DNA of 64,000 nucleotides from Alteribacter aurantiacus DSM 18675 (GCF_000429705.1 NZ_KE386941.1:1116001-1180000); one strand, 5' to 3'; positions 31,606 through 39,917 are shown, numbered from the stretch's first letter. Program-made: numbers and translations. Notes: generated from the letters alone by a model not told the origin.

Positions 31606-31842
31606 TTAATGAAGTATATCGTTATTCTTCTTACTTTCTTTTAACTTTTTGGGAGTCACATCATTTCCCTTATCATCCACCACTTTAACGGAATGAAGCT
31701 GGTTTTTGAATGATTGACGCATACTTTGCAGGTATTCTTGCCTTAAGTCCTGTTGCTCTTTTGATTCTTTAGAAGTAAGCCCTTCACTCTTGGCCTTTTT
31801 GGCTAGAGTGTTAATTCTCGCTATTTTATCTTTACTTAACAT
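31606..31842 (-). CDS. ynzC: DUF896/UPF0291 protein YnzC
   Basis: A 78-residue helical protein with the DUF896 pattern: MLSKDKIARINTLAKKAKSEGLT near the start, EQQDLRQEYLQSMRQ and an RDH-free tail ending VTPKKLKE. It matches B. subtilis YnzC, third gene of the SOS-induced yneA-yneB-ynzC operon. Its function is not established. It follows yneB by about 60 bp on the same strand, and a strong terminator closes the operon. Confidence 0.92.
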   Translation of the reverse strand: MLSKDKIARINTLAKKAKSEGLTSKESKEQQDLRQEYLQSMRQSFKNQLHSVKVVDDKGNDVTPKKLKESKKNNDILH

Positions 31843-31902
31843 AAGATCAATCCTCCACCATATTTCGATGTATCCTTATGCTACATGAGAAAATGATGCC
31901 TT

Positions 31903-32574
31903 TCAAGTTTTATCTTTTTCACTAACGTTCTCCGTTTGTTTCTTTATGAACTCTTGGTATCTACGATTGGCTGTTGCTTTTGATATGTCATAGCCAAACC
32001 CTCGTAACGTTGCAGCAAGGTCGTGAAAGGTCAGTCCACTATTTCTCAACCTTACGATTTCATCGATGGGGACGTCTTTTCTTTTCCTTCCACCTGCACC
32101 TGTAGAGCCGAGGTTTCGCTGTGGTCTATACCCTTTTTCAACAGCGGATTTCATCCCTCTTTTTATCTTTAGATTATGTAGTTTTCTTTGGTATTCTTCG
32201 ACAATCGATACAATATCCAAAACCATCGTATCCGTTTCAGAAAGTTTTAGAGCTCCTTGATCTTCCACCGTATAAACGGTACAGCCCAACTTGTGAAGTT
32301 GATGCAGCAATGCCATTTTTGCGTTACCTCTACCAAGTCTGGTGTCATCTTGCACAAGTAAAGCTTCAGCTTGCTTGTCTTTCAAAAGATCAAGCAACTC
32401 AAAAATGCCGGGTCTGTCAATATCAAATCCACTTGCTTGTTCTTCTATGGTCCGAATAATGGAGAAGTCGTTTCGTTCAGCAAGTCTATGCAATTCTCTT
32501 TTTTGTCTTTCTAAAGAAGATTCTTGACTTTCTTTTTTCGTGCTGACTCTGACATAGATAATCCCCTTTTTCAA
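31903..32574 (-). CDS. yneB: Serine recombinase/resolvase-like protein YneB
   Basis: A 223-residue serine recombinase family protein. The N-terminal resolvase domain has the nucleophile Ser in IYVRVSTKKES and the DDTRLGRGNAKMA and LHKLGCTVYTVED motifs; the C-terminal part has a helix-turn-helix region (GLTFHDLAATLRGFGYDISKATANRRY). It is the middle gene of the SOS operon yneA-yneB-ynzC, as in B. subtilis; its role in the DNA damage response is unclear and it is not part of a mobile element here. Its start codon directly abuts the yneA stop. Confidence 0.92.
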   Translation of the reverse strand: MKKGIIYVRVSTKKESQESSLERQKRELHRLAERNDFSIIRTIEEQASGFDIDRPGIFELLDLLKDKQAEALLVQDDTRLGRGNAKMALLHQLHKLGCTVYTVEDQGALKLSETDTMVLDIVSIVEEYQRKLHNLKIKRGMKSAVEKGYRPQRNLGSTGAGGRKRKDVPIDEIVRLRNSGLTFHDLAATLRGFGYDISKATANRRYQEFIKKQTENVSEKDKT

Positions 32575-32871
32575 CTAGTCGTTCTCTCCTTTTACAGGAA
32601 CCGTCAATGTTTGACCGGCAATGATAACAGCTCCTTCAATCTCATTATATTCTGCGATCCAGCTTACGATCGATTCTTTGTTCGCATTTAATTCCTCTTG
32701 TAGCTCTGAAGCAATCGTCCATAGTGTATCTCCCTTAGAAACAACAATTGTATCATACTCATATGCTTCGATTTGTTTGCCATCAACAGGAATCGTAGTT
32801 ACTAAAACAAAAACAGCGAGAATAAGTGCAGTTATCATCATTGACCCTCTTCGTTTAACGTATGTATGCAT
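32575..32871 (-). CDS. yneA: SOS cell division suppressor YneA
   Basis: A 98-residue protein with an N-terminal membrane anchor (MITALILAVFVLVTTIPV) and a C-terminal LysM domain (VVSKGDTLWTIASELQ, then IAGQTLTVPV). YneA blocks cell division during the SOS response and works outside the membrane. The frame opens at 32937, within the promoter; the ATG at 32871 has AAGGGGTG upstream and gives a normal length. It is divergent from lexA, with a LexA-controlled promoter. Confidence 0.93.
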   Translation of the reverse strand: MHTYVKRRGSMMITALILAVFVLVTTIPVDGKQIEAYEYDTIVVSKGDTLWTIASELQEELNANKESIVSWIAEYNEIEGAVIIAGQTLTVPVKGEND

Positions 32872-32889
32872 CGTAAACACCCCTTTAGT

Positions 32890-32903
32890 AGAATGTATGT
32901 TCG
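32890..32903. promoter_or_regulatory. LexA (SOS) box 1, yneA side
   Basis: Read on the minus strand this is CGAAC-ATAC-ATTCT, near the CGAAC-N4-GTTCG consensus of Gram-positive LexA. It lies just downstream of the yneA -10. Confidence 0.7.
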
Positions 32904-32908
32904 TATAC

Positions 32909-32937
32909 AGTATAACCAGAACACCCGTTCGAGTCAA
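32909..32937 (-). promoter_or_regulatory. yneA promoter
   Basis: On the minus strand -35 TTGACT (32932-32937), 17-bp spacer, -10 TATACT (32909-32914). LexA box 2 fills the spacer. Confidence 0.8.
32918..32931. promoter_or_regulatory. LexA (SOS) box 2, in yneA promoter spacer
   Basis: AGAAC-ACCC-GTTCG, one base from the CGAAC-N4-GTTCG consensus. Occupied by LexA, it would block the yneA promoter directly. Confidence 0.8.
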
Positions 32938-32946
32938 CAGAAAAAG

Positions 32947-32960
32947 AGAACGAATGTTTG
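32947..32960. promoter_or_regulatory. LexA (SOS) box 3, lexA side
   Basis: AGAAC-GAAT-GTTTG, a weaker match. It overlaps the lexA -35 and would give autorepression. Confidence 0.65.
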
Positions 32961-32986
32961 CACCTCTGTTCCCCTCATGGTATAAT
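32958..32986 (+). promoter_or_regulatory. lexA promoter
   Basis: -35 TTGCAC (32958-32963), 17-bp spacer, -10 TATAAT (32981-32986). It is nearly 250 bp upstream of lexA because a repeat element stands between them. Confidence 0.8.
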
Positions 32987-33002
32987 GTTCCTAACCAATC
33001 GT

Positions 33003-33184
33003 GAAGGCACTGAAAAAGTTCGATATTTAACTTTTTCAGTGCCTTCGAAGCAATGAGCGTAATGGTTGCCTGTTTTGAAAGCCTAATACGAGTGGGTTTC
33101 TCGTATCAGGCGCGCAACCAAGTGGAGCCATTGCCATTCAAATAAAGGCAGTGAAAAAGTTGGGCTGTACTTTTTCAGTGGCTA
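33003..33184. repeat. ~180-bp three-hairpin repeat inserted in the lexA leader
   Basis: The copy is flanked by the 7-bp direct repeat CAATCGT (32996-33002 and 33185-33191), as expected of a transposed element. It has a perfect 18-bp hairpin at 33003-33046 (GAAGGCACTGAAAAAGTT arms), a central nested stem (GGTTGC...GCAACC around GCCTAATACGAG/CTCGTAT-AGGC) and a terminal hairpin ending CTTTTTCAGTGGCTA. It contains no ORF. In this place it is transcribed as part of the lexA 5' leader. Confidence 0.8.
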
Positions 33185-33233
33185 CAATCGTAAGCTAAGG
33201 TATTTATACATACATTCTAAAAGAGGTGTTATC

Positions 33234-33863
33234 ATGACAAAGTTATCTCGGCGTCAACAGGACATATTGGAATACATTAAAGAGGAAGTAAAACAAAAAG
33301 GCTATCCACCTTCCGTTCGTGAAATTGGAGAAGCTGTCGGGCTAGCTTCTAGTTCAACGGTGCACGGCCATCTATCACGCTTGGAAAAAAAGGGACTTAT
33401 TCGCCGTGATCCAACTAAGCCTCGTGCCATTGAAGTAATTGAACTTGAAGATTCGAATGAGAGTTTGCGAATTTCTGAGAGTCCCTCGGTATATGTCCCA
33501 TTCATAGGTAAAGTAACAGCTGGACAACCTATTACGGCGATTGAAAACATTGAAGAATATGTACCTTTACCTTCCAGAATGGTACAAGACGAAAAATCAT
33601 TTATTTTGGAGATACAAGGTGACTCCATGATCGAGGCGGGGATTTTTGATGGAGATATGGTTGTCGTTCGTCAACAACAAAGCGCTAATAACGGCGACAT
33701 CGTTGTAGCTATGACAGAAGAAGATGAAGCAACTGTAAAGCGCTTCTTTAAAGAGAAAGATCATATCCGTCTGCAGCCGGAAAATTCGTCCCTTGAACCC
33801 ATTTTATTAAAACATGTGTCCATTCTCGGTAAAGTAGTCGGCGTGTTCCGCACTGTTCATTAA
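33234..33863 (+). CDS. lexA: SOS repressor LexA
   Basis: A 209-residue LexA. The N-terminal winged helix (about residues 1-65) includes YPPSVREIGEAVGLASSSTVHGHLSRLEKKG; the cleavage site Ala-Gly is in VTAGQPIT; the catalytic Ser is in GDSMIEAG and the Lys in TVKRFFKE. It represses SOS genes and cuts itself when RecA filaments form. RAGAGGTG-type ribosome site (AGAGGTG) precedes the ATG. It is divergent from yneA; the leader is lengthened by a repeat element. Confidence 0.97.
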   Translation: MTKLSRRQQDILEYIKEEVKQKGYPPSVREIGEAVGLASSSTVHGHLSRLEKKGLIRRDPTKPRAIEVIELEDSNESLRISESPSVYVPFIGKVTAGQPITAIENIEEYVPLPSRMVQDEKSFILEIQGDSMIEAGIFDGDMVVVRQQQSANNGDIVVAMTEEDEATVKRFFKEKDHIRLQPENSSLEPILLKHVSILGKVVGVFRTVH

Positions 33864-33869
33864 TAAAAA

Positions 33870-33900
33870 AACAAAGCAGATCCATTGGGTCTGCTTTGTT
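33870..33900. terminator. Terminator hairpin after lexA, T tract on minus strand
   Basis: AACAAAGCAGA pairs with TCTGCTTTGTT. The A run before it makes a T run on the minus strand, so it seems to end the minus-strand transcript of the Pmp3-like gene, though it also lies right behind lexA. Confidence 0.7.
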
Positions 33901-33922
33901 CCGTGATTATTTAATAAAACGT

Positions 33923-33955
33923 CAAGCCCTGAAGCAATGTATGCTTCAGGGCTTT
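33923..33955. terminator. Second terminator hairpin, T tract on plus strand
   Basis: AAGCCCTGAAGCA pairs with TGCTTCAGGGCTT, followed by TTTTG on the plus strand; it fits lexA. Together with the previous hairpin it insulates two convergent genes. Confidence 0.75.
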
Positions 33956-33966
33956 TGTATGATCCT

Positions 33967-34158
33967 TTATTCTTTTGAGTAACGCCGCATTCTTTTGTCT
34001 TGCTTTTGATCTGCTACAATAAAGCAAGCGTGAATAGCTCCTGGCAACCAAAAGAAAAGCGTTAAAATAAGATTTAAGAGAGCTTGAAATGGCCTTCCCA
34101 CAAGCAAAACCGCTACAGGCGGAAGGAGAATAGCTACTAAATACATCATGAATGGCAT
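33967..34158 (-). CDS. Pmp3/UPF0057 (YqaE-like) membrane protein
   Basis: A 63-residue protein with two membrane helices: YLVAILLPPVAVLLVGRP and LNLILTLFFWLPGAIHACFIV, the pattern of the Pmp3/YqaE stress-linked proteolipid family (LPPxAV and WLPGxIHA). Its role in bacteria is not known; yeast Pmp3 affects membrane potential. AAAGGGGTA lies just before the first ATG; an ATG three codons later is also possible. Confidence 0.88.
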   Translation of the reverse strand: MPFMMYLVAILLPPVAVLLVGRPFQALLNLILTLFFWLPGAIHACFIVADQKQDKRMRRYSKE

Positions 34159-34229
34159 TACCCCTTTCTAATTGAGCCTACATTAGTATAGCCCCAATCT
34201 CATTTAACAAAACCACTTATTATGTAATC

Positions 34230-34478
34230 TTAATTCTTTTTATAACTAACATCACCAGCATCGTCCACAAAACCCCAACCGCCAATGATGGTTTCATTCA
34301 CTTCAATAACATAACCCACCTGCTCTTTTGCTAAACGAAAAGCCTCATCACGGTCGTCAATTGGTGTACCATAGCCTTGGCGATATTCAGGAATCATATT
34401 AGACCCGCTCTCACCTCTTAACACGAGTTCTTTTTCTGCATTTTGTGCTGATTTCACTTTAAAATACGTCTTATTCAT
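34230..34478 (-). CDS. Small soluble protein of unknown function
   Basis: An 82-residue protein (starts MNKTYFKVKSAQNAEKEL, ends GDVSYKKN) with alternating strands and no membrane segment. RLAKEQVGYVIEVNETIIGGWGFVDDAG suggests a compact alpha-beta fold. The frame extends to 34520, but AGAAGGAGACA before the ATG at 34478 fixes the start. It is alone between a terminator-bounded lexA block and glnA. I do not recognise the family. Confidence 0.65.
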   Translation of the reverse strand: MNKTYFKVKSAQNAEKELVLRGESGSNMIPEYRQGYGTPIDDRDEAFRLAKEQVGYVIEVNETIIGGWGFVDDAGDVSYKKN

Positions 34479-34646
34479 TGAATGTCTCCTTCTAAGCAAT
34501 TTTTTTCTACACTTCATCATTCGAAGCTTCTAGCCATTGTTTGACTGTGCAAGAAACATTCTTTAAACCAAATGCTACTCCTATATGAAATTGTAGTCAC
34601 TTGATCTGTGAAAAAAAAATGAATAATCGTGTTTAGAAATTTAAAC

Positions 34647-34686
34647 AGTTAAACCGCATGAGATCAAAGTCTCATGCGGTTTAACT
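34647..34686 (-). terminator. Terminator of glnA
   Basis: A perfect 17-bp stem AGTTAAACCGCATGAGA with its complement. It is the strongest-looking terminator in this part of the window. Confidence 0.85.
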
Positions 34687-34701
34687 AAAAGTTGTTTAAT
34701 T

Positions 34702-36036
34702 TTAGTACAAGCTCATGTACTGTTCGCGCTCCCATGGGTGCACTTGAGTACGGAACATATCCCACTCGATTTCCTTCGCTTCAATGAAGTGCTCAAGGGC
34801 ATGACCACCAAGAGCTGCTTGCATTACTTCGCTAGACTCAAGTGTATTGAGAGCTTCTTTAAGTGTTGCTGGTAGGGAGTCGATCCCTTCTTTTTCACGC
34901 TCTGGCTTATCCATAGCATAAATGTTGCTGTCAGTTGCTGCTGGTGGCGTCATCTTATGACGGATACCGTCAAGACCTGCAGCAAGCATTGCTGCAATCG
35001 CTAGATAAGGGTTAGCAGCCGGGTCCGGGCTACGTACTTCAATACGAGTACTTAGACCACGTGAAGATGGAATACGTACAAGCGGTGAACGGTTACGCAT
35101 GGACCATGCTACGTAACATGGCGCTTCGTATCCAGGTACAAGACGCTTATAAGAGTTTACCGTAGGGTTTGTTAATGCCGTGAACGCCGTAGCGTGCTTA
35201 AGGATTCCACCCAAGAATTGCATAGCTGTTTCACTTAGCTGACCTTCAGCACTCTCATCAAAGAACGCATTTTCTTTTCCTTTAAACAAGCTCATGTTAG
35301 CGTGCATTCCGTTACCGTTAACACCAAACAATGGTTTTGGCATGAACGTTGCGTGCAAGCCATGTTTACGAGCGATTGTTTTTACAACAAGCTTAAATGT
35401 TTGGATGTTATCACAAGTTGTGATCGCATCGGCATATTTAAAGTCGATTTCATGTTGTCCTGGTGCTACTTCGTGGTGAGAAGCTTCGATTTCAAAGCCC
35501 ATGTCCATTAGTTCAAGGACGATATCACGACGGCAGTTTTCACCCAAGTCTGTTGGGGCTAAATCAAAATATCCACCTTTATCGTTAAGCTCTAACGTAG
35601 GTTCTCCTTTTTCATCGTTCTTGAATAGGAAGAATTCAGGTTCTGGTCCGATGTTAAAGTCAGAGAATCCTAGGTCTTCAGCTTCTTTTAATACTTTTTT
35701 AAGAACGCCACGAGGATCTCCTTCGAATGGTGTGCCATCCGGATTGTAAATATCACAAATCAAGCGAGCAACTTTACCTTTTTCCGGAGTCCATGGGAAG
35801 ATTACCCACGTATCCAAGTCTGGAAACAAGTACATATCAGACTCTTCAATTCGTACGAAGCCTTCAATTGAAGATCCGTCGAACATCATTTGGTTATCCA
35901 ATGCTTTTGTAAGCTGGTCAACCGGAATTTCAACGTTTTTGATGATACCTAGTAAGTCAGTAAATTGTAGTCGGATAAATCGTACATTCTCTTCATCAGC
36001 CATTTTCATAATGTCTTCTCTAGAAAAGCTTCCCAT
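34702..36036 (-). CDS. glnA: Glutamine synthetase, type I-alpha
   Basis: A 444-residue glutamine synthetase, the same length as B. subtilis GlnA. It makes glutamine from glutamate, ammonia and ATP. Motifs are MFDGSSIEGFVRIEESD, GPEPEFFLF, the HANMSLF metal region, NPTVNSYKRLVPGYEAP and NRSPLVRIP. Type I-alpha enzymes are feedback-inhibited rather than adenylylated and normally act as the signal for GlnR and TnrA. The ATG at 36036 follows GGAGGAGA. It is preceded by a GlnR box, but glnR itself is missing. Confidence 0.97.
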   Translation of the reverse strand: MGSFSREDIMKMADEENVRFIRLQFTDLLGIIKNVEIPVDQLTKALDNQMMFDGSSIEGFVRIEESDMYLFPDLDTWVIFPWTPEKGKVARLICDIYNPDGTPFEGDPRGVLKKVLKEAEDLGFSDFNIGPEPEFFLFKNDEKGEPTLELNDKGGYFDLAPTDLGENCRRDIVLELMDMGFEIEASHHEVAPGQHEIDFKYADAITTCDNIQTFKLVVKTIARKHGLHATFMPKPLFGVNGNGMHANMSLFKGKENAFFDESAEGQLSETAMQFLGGILKHATAFTALTNPTVNSYKRLVPGYEAPCYVAWSMRNRSPLVRIPSSRGLSTRIEVRSPDPAANPYLAIAAMLAAGLDGIRHKMTPPAATDSNIYAMDKPEREKEGIDSLPATLKEALNTLESSEVMQAALGGHALEHFIEAKEIEWDMFRTQVHPWEREQYMSLY

Positions 36037-36228
36037 GTTAATCAATCTCCTCCTTGAAATTTCCCGTCTCAAACGGGGGTTATACTAAGTAATGGTGCAA
36101 TTGTCCCTTTTAAGGATGAGCAAGATTTTGTTTTTCTATGCTACTCATGTTCTTAGCGGCCAAATATTCCTTAAATTAGACACCGTTCGGAACATCTCGC
36201 TCTCCTTTGATAGTTTTATCCTATACAA

Positions 36229-36258
36229 ATTTTATCGCGATGTGTGAGATGTTGTCAT
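36229..36258 (-). promoter_or_regulatory. Putative glnA promoter overlapping the GlnR/TnrA box
   Basis: On the minus strand -35 ATGACA (36253-36258), 18-bp spacer, -10 TAAAAT (36229-36234). The -35 lies inside the operator. Confidence 0.6.
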
Positions 36259-36269
36259 ATTATCTGACA
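36253..36269. promoter_or_regulatory. GlnR/TnrA operator
   Basis: TGTCA-7-TGACA matches the 17-bp consensus TGTNA-N7-TNACA exactly. It is about 217 bp upstream of glnA. Confidence 0.85.
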
Positions 36270-36374
36270 AACAAATTCAAATAGGTAACCCGGACTATTG
36301 ACCGGGCCAGTATGTATAACTGTATTCACACAAAACAAAAAGAATAGGGACATTTATATCCCTACCCTTTTCAT

Positions 36375-37664
36375 TTATGAGTTAATCTTATTTTCTTCTA
36401 TTTTTAATAAATCTTTGTCTATTAATGATAACAAGGCATCTGTGACGCCGATCTTAACATGCTCGAATGTGAGCCCTCCTTGAACATATGCTCGGTAGGG
36501 TGCTCTAAGTGGACCGTCAGCGGTAAGCTCAATACTAGCACCTTGTATAAACGTACCTGCCGCCATGATTACATCGTCAGCATAACCAGGCATATAGCTT
36601 GGCTGTGGTGTGACATGCGCATCTACTGGGGAAGCGCCTTGGATCGCTTGGCAAAAAGCTATCATCATTTCTTTTGAAGGAAACGTTACGCTCTGTATCA
36701 AATCCGTGCGCTCCTCCTGCCACTGAGGCGTTGTTTTCAACCCTACTTCCTCCAATAAGCGCGAGGTAAACATGGCTCCTTTAACAGCTTGACCTACAAC
36801 ATGAGGCGCGAGGAAAAAGCCCTGGTACATTTCCAGAAGGCTGTATAATGATGCGCCTCCTTCGCTCCCAATGCCCGGTGCTGCTAGGCGATTAGCACAT
36901 TTATCAATTAATTCTTCTCGTCCGACTATATATCCACCTGTTTTAACAATTCCTCCACCTGGATTTTTGATAAGAGAGCCCGCCATTAAATCAGCACCCA
37001 CTTCGCACGGCTCTTGTGTTTCAACGAATTCTCCGTAGCAATTATCTACGAATACAATTACATCAGGCTTTATTGTTTTTACGTGATCAATCATCTCTTT
37101 AATTTCATTTACAAAAAACGAAGGACGATCAGCATAGCCACATGAACGTTGAATACCGATCACTTTCGTTTTGGAAGTGATTGTAGCTGCAATATTCTCA
37201 AAGTCGGCTTTTCCATCCTTTAAGGGAACAGACTGATAGCCAATTCCAAAATCCTTTAAAGATCCACTCGACTCCCCTCGTAAGCCGATCACTTCTTCCA
37301 AAGTGTCATAAGGGTCTCCTGTAATGTACAGTAATTCATCTCCAGGTCTTAACACCCCGAATAAAGCTGTACTAATCGCATGAGTTCCGGATATTATCTG
37401 CGGTCGAACCAGGCCAGCCTCCGCACCGAACACATCTGCATAGACACGCTCTAATGTATCACGCCCTGTATCATCGTAACCATATCCAGTGGAACCATTG
37501 AAATGAAAGTCTGATATTTGATGTTTCTTAAAGCTCCTCATCACTTTTCGTTGGTTCTCTTCACTAATTTCATCTCTTTTTACAAAGGGCTTAGACAAAT
37601 CTTTCAATGCATGGGCTGAAACTTTATTAATGATCGTTTGATTATCTTGGTTGTATGTAGTCAT
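36375..37664 (-). CDS. ynbB: PLP-dependent methionine gamma-lyase family protein YnbB
   Basis: A 429-residue PLP enzyme of the Cys/Met-metabolism fold, long annotated as an aluminium-resistance protein. The PLP-binding Lys lies in GSLIKNPGGGIVKTGG, and the cofactor-stacking region is RPQIISGTHAIS. It matches B. subtilis YnbB, which stands between hflX and glnR. Here hflX starts 9 bp upstream of it in the same direction. The reaction is unproven for Bacillus YnbB. Confidence 0.9.
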   Translation of the reverse strand: MTTYNQDNQTIINKVSAHALKDLSKPFVKRDEISEENQRKVMRSFKKHQISDFHFNGSTGYGYDDTGRDTLERVYADVFGAEAGLVRPQIISGTHAISTALFGVLRPGDELLYITGDPYDTLEEVIGLRGESSGSLKDFGIGYQSVPLKDGKADFENIAATITSKTKVIGIQRSCGYADRPSFFVNEIKEMIDHVKTIKPDVIVFVDNCYGEFVETQEPCEVGADLMAGSLIKNPGGGIVKTGGYIVGREELIDKCANRLAAPGIGSEGGASLYSLLEMYQGFFLAPHVVGQAVKGAMFTSRLLEEVGLKTTPQWQEERTDLIQSVTFPSKEMMIAFCQAIQGASPVDAHVTPQPSYMPGYADDVIMAAGTFIQGASIELTADGPLRAPYRAYVQGGLTFEHVKIGVTDALLSLIDKDLLKIEENKINS

Positions 37665-37673
37665 TTCTTTCTC

Positions 37674-38945
37674 CTAACTGCTCGTACTTTTTTTCTTTAA
37701 TTCATGATAAATCGCGGAAGTTGGTGATGCGTAACCACGGACTGTGTAATGTTCACGTTCTTCATCAAATGTTCGCTCCACAAGAATGGTTTCTTCCTTT
37801 AATCGGTGTAACCATTTCCCTTCCCATGCCTCTATATGGACATAGTACGGAGCAAACTCTTTCTCCATCGTTGCTTCAATCTTAACTCTAAGATTGCTTA
37901 AATCTTGTTCATTATGAGCAGAAATAAGAGCAGATGGAGAGTCACCTGCAGGGAAAAAATCACCTGTAAGCCGGTCTCGTTTATTGTACACTTTTAAAAC
38001 TGGAATGCGCTCAGCATCGAGTTCCGACAATAAGTCGTTAACGGTTTTTTCATGGTTTACAAAGTCAGGATGCGCGGCATCTACAACGTGCAAAATCAAA
38101 TCAGCTTCCTTTACTTCTTCTAATGTAGATCGAAAGGCTGCTACAAGCGTGGTAGGAAGTTGCTGAATAAATCCTACTGTATCAGTTAATAAAACATTGA
38201 TTCCACTAGGTAGTTTGATTTGCTTTGTTGTTGGATCGAGCGTTGCAAATAACTGATCTTCTACTAAGGTTTCTGCTTTACTTAAGGCTCTTAACAACGT
38301 TGATTTTCCTGCATTCGTATAGCCTACCAAAGCAATTTGAAAGGTCTGATTGTGTTTTCTTCTTTCACGGTATCGAGCACGGTGGGCAACGACTTGCTCT
38401 AACTGTCTTCGTATATCCGTCATCCGGTCACGAATATGCCTTTGGTCAATCTCTAATTGTGTTTCACCTGGGCCTCTTGTCCCAATCCCACCACCGAGTC
38501 TTGATAACACATGTCCTTGACCGCGAAGACGAGGAAGGAGATAACTCAGTTGAGCTAATTCCACTTGTAATTTCCCTTCTTTTGACTGCGCCCGCTTTGC
38601 AAAGATATCCAAAATAAGCTGTGTGCGATCGATGATTTTGACATCAAGTTCTTTTGTTAAGTTTCTCACTTGTGAAGAGCTTAGCTCATCGTTAATCATC
38701 ACAAGCTCTGATTCTGTCTCTTCTATAATGGCTTTTAGCTCTTCAACTTTTCCTTTTCCGATATATGTCGCTCGGTCTGGCCTTTCTCTATTTTGTGCTA
38801 GAGTCATTAGGACTTGTCCACCAGCCGTTTTCGTAAGTGCTTTTAACTCATCCAATCGATATTCAAAATCTTCTTCAGTCATGTCGTTGGTTTTTACACC
38901 AACGACAATGACTTCTTCAGATTCTATTCTTGCTCTTTCACTCAC
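37674..38945 (-). CDS. hflX: GTPase HflX
   Basis: A 423-residue HflX GTPase. The N-terminal HflX domain contains GKGKVEELK and is followed by GGIGTRGPGETQLEIDQR; the G domain has G1 GYTNAGKSTLL, G3 DTVGFIQQLP and G4 NKRD. HflX splits stalled 70S ribosomes, especially under heat stress. It is in a spoVK-hflX-ynbB array as in B. subtilis, with 15 bp to spoVK and 9 bp to ynbB, so one transcript is likely. Confidence 0.96.
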   Translation of the reverse strand: MSERARIESEEVIVVGVKTNDMTEEDFEYRLDELKALTKTAGGQVLMTLAQNRERPDRATYIGKGKVEELKAIIEETESELVMINDELSSSQVRNLTKELDVKIIDRTQLILDIFAKRAQSKEGKLQVELAQLSYLLPRLRGQGHVLSRLGGGIGTRGPGETQLEIDQRHIRDRMTDIRRQLEQVVAHRARYRERRKHNQTFQIALVGYTNAGKSTLLRALSKAETLVEDQLFATLDPTTKQIKLPSGINVLLTDTVGFIQQLPTTLVAAFRSTLEEVKEADLILHVVDAAHPDFVNHEKTVNDLLSELDAERIPVLKVYNKRDRLTGDFFPAGDSPSALISAHNEQDLSNLRVKIEATMEKEFAPYYVHIEAWEGKWLHRLKEETILVERTFDEEREHYTVRGYASPTSAIYHELKKKSTSS

Positions 38946-38960
38946 ATAATCCCCTCATTT

Positions 38961-39917
38961 CTATTCGTCTTCAATGGTCTTTTTATAAGCCAGTTTCATA
39001 TCCTTAGCCGTTAACGTCATGAGCGCTTCCTTCCCATAGTCCTCTTCTTCCAAAATCCTGACTGCCTGAGAACGAATGGCCCTCTCAATTAAATTTCTAA
39101 TAAACCTTCCATTGCTGAAGTGTTCTTCGTCCCTACTTTTAGCATGAATAAGTATATGATTTAGTTCTTCTTTTGCCAAGGGATGGAGGCGATATTGTCT
39201 TTTGGAAAGCATTTTTTCTCCAATGGTCATCAGTTCATCTGCGTCGTAGTTCGGAAAGGTGACTTTTAACGGAAAGCGTGATGGTAATCCGGGATTTAAT
39301 GATAAGAAACGATCCATTTCCTTTGGGTAACCGGCAAGAATTAATACAAAGTCATGCTGAGAATCTTCCATTGCTTTTACAAGGGTATCAATCGCTTCTT
39401 TTCCGAAGTCCTTTTCTCCTCCACGGGCGAGGGAGTATGCTTCGTCCACAAACAGTATCCCACCCATGGCCTTTTTAATCAACTCACGGGTTTTTTGAGC
39501 AGTATGACCGATATATTCCCCTACAAGGTCTGCTCTTTCCGCCTCAATTAAATGACCTTTCTCAAGTACACCCATTTCTCTAAACAATGTTGCGACAAGT
39601 CTAGCCACCGTCGTTTTTCCTGTTCCGGGATTTCCTTTGAACACCATATGAAGCGTTTGCTGGTTCGGCAAAAGACCGCACTCTTCACGTCGTTTGTTTA
39701 AGTAGAGCCATGCATACACTTCTTTCAAAAAAGACTTCATATTGTGCAGCCCGACAAGTTCCCCAAGGGCTCTCTCCACATGTTGATAAGGGGTGTGTTC
39801 CACTTTTTCAAAGGTTTTCGACTGAACAGGATTTGCATCCTGCTGTTGTTTTTTGAGCACGATGTTGATTTGCCCTTTTTTTCTCATGCTGTCTGCTTGA
39901 TTCAAAGGGGGCACCAC
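38961..39917 (-). CDS. spoVK: Stage V sporulation protein K (AAA+ ATPase)
   Basis: A 318-residue AAA+ ATPase with Walker A GNPGTGKTTVAR, Walker B GGILFVDEAYSL, sensor-1 region LILAGYPKEMDRFL and arginine finger area GLPSRFP. GEYIGHTAQKTRELI and GGEKDFGKEAIDTLVKAMED match B. subtilis SpoVK, needed late in sporulation. The start is GTG at 39917 with TAAGG upstream; the weak ribosome site makes the first ten residues uncertain. It is first gene of the spoVK-hflX-ynbB array. Confidence 0.94.
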   Translation of the reverse strand: MVPPLNQADSMRKKGQINIVLKKQQQDANPVQSKTFEKVEHTPYQHVERALGELVGLHNMKSFLKEVYAWLYLNKRREECGLLPNQQTLHMVFKGNPGTGKTTVARLVATLFREMGVLEKGHLIEAERADLVGEYIGHTAQKTRELIKKAMGGILFVDEAYSLARGGEKDFGKEAIDTLVKAMEDSQHDFVLILAGYPKEMDRFLSLNPGLPSRFPLKVTFPNYDADELMTIGEKMLSKRQYRLHPLAKEELNHILIHAKSRDEEHFSNGRFIRNLIERAIRSQAVRILEEEDYGKEALMTLTAKDMKLAYKKTIEDE

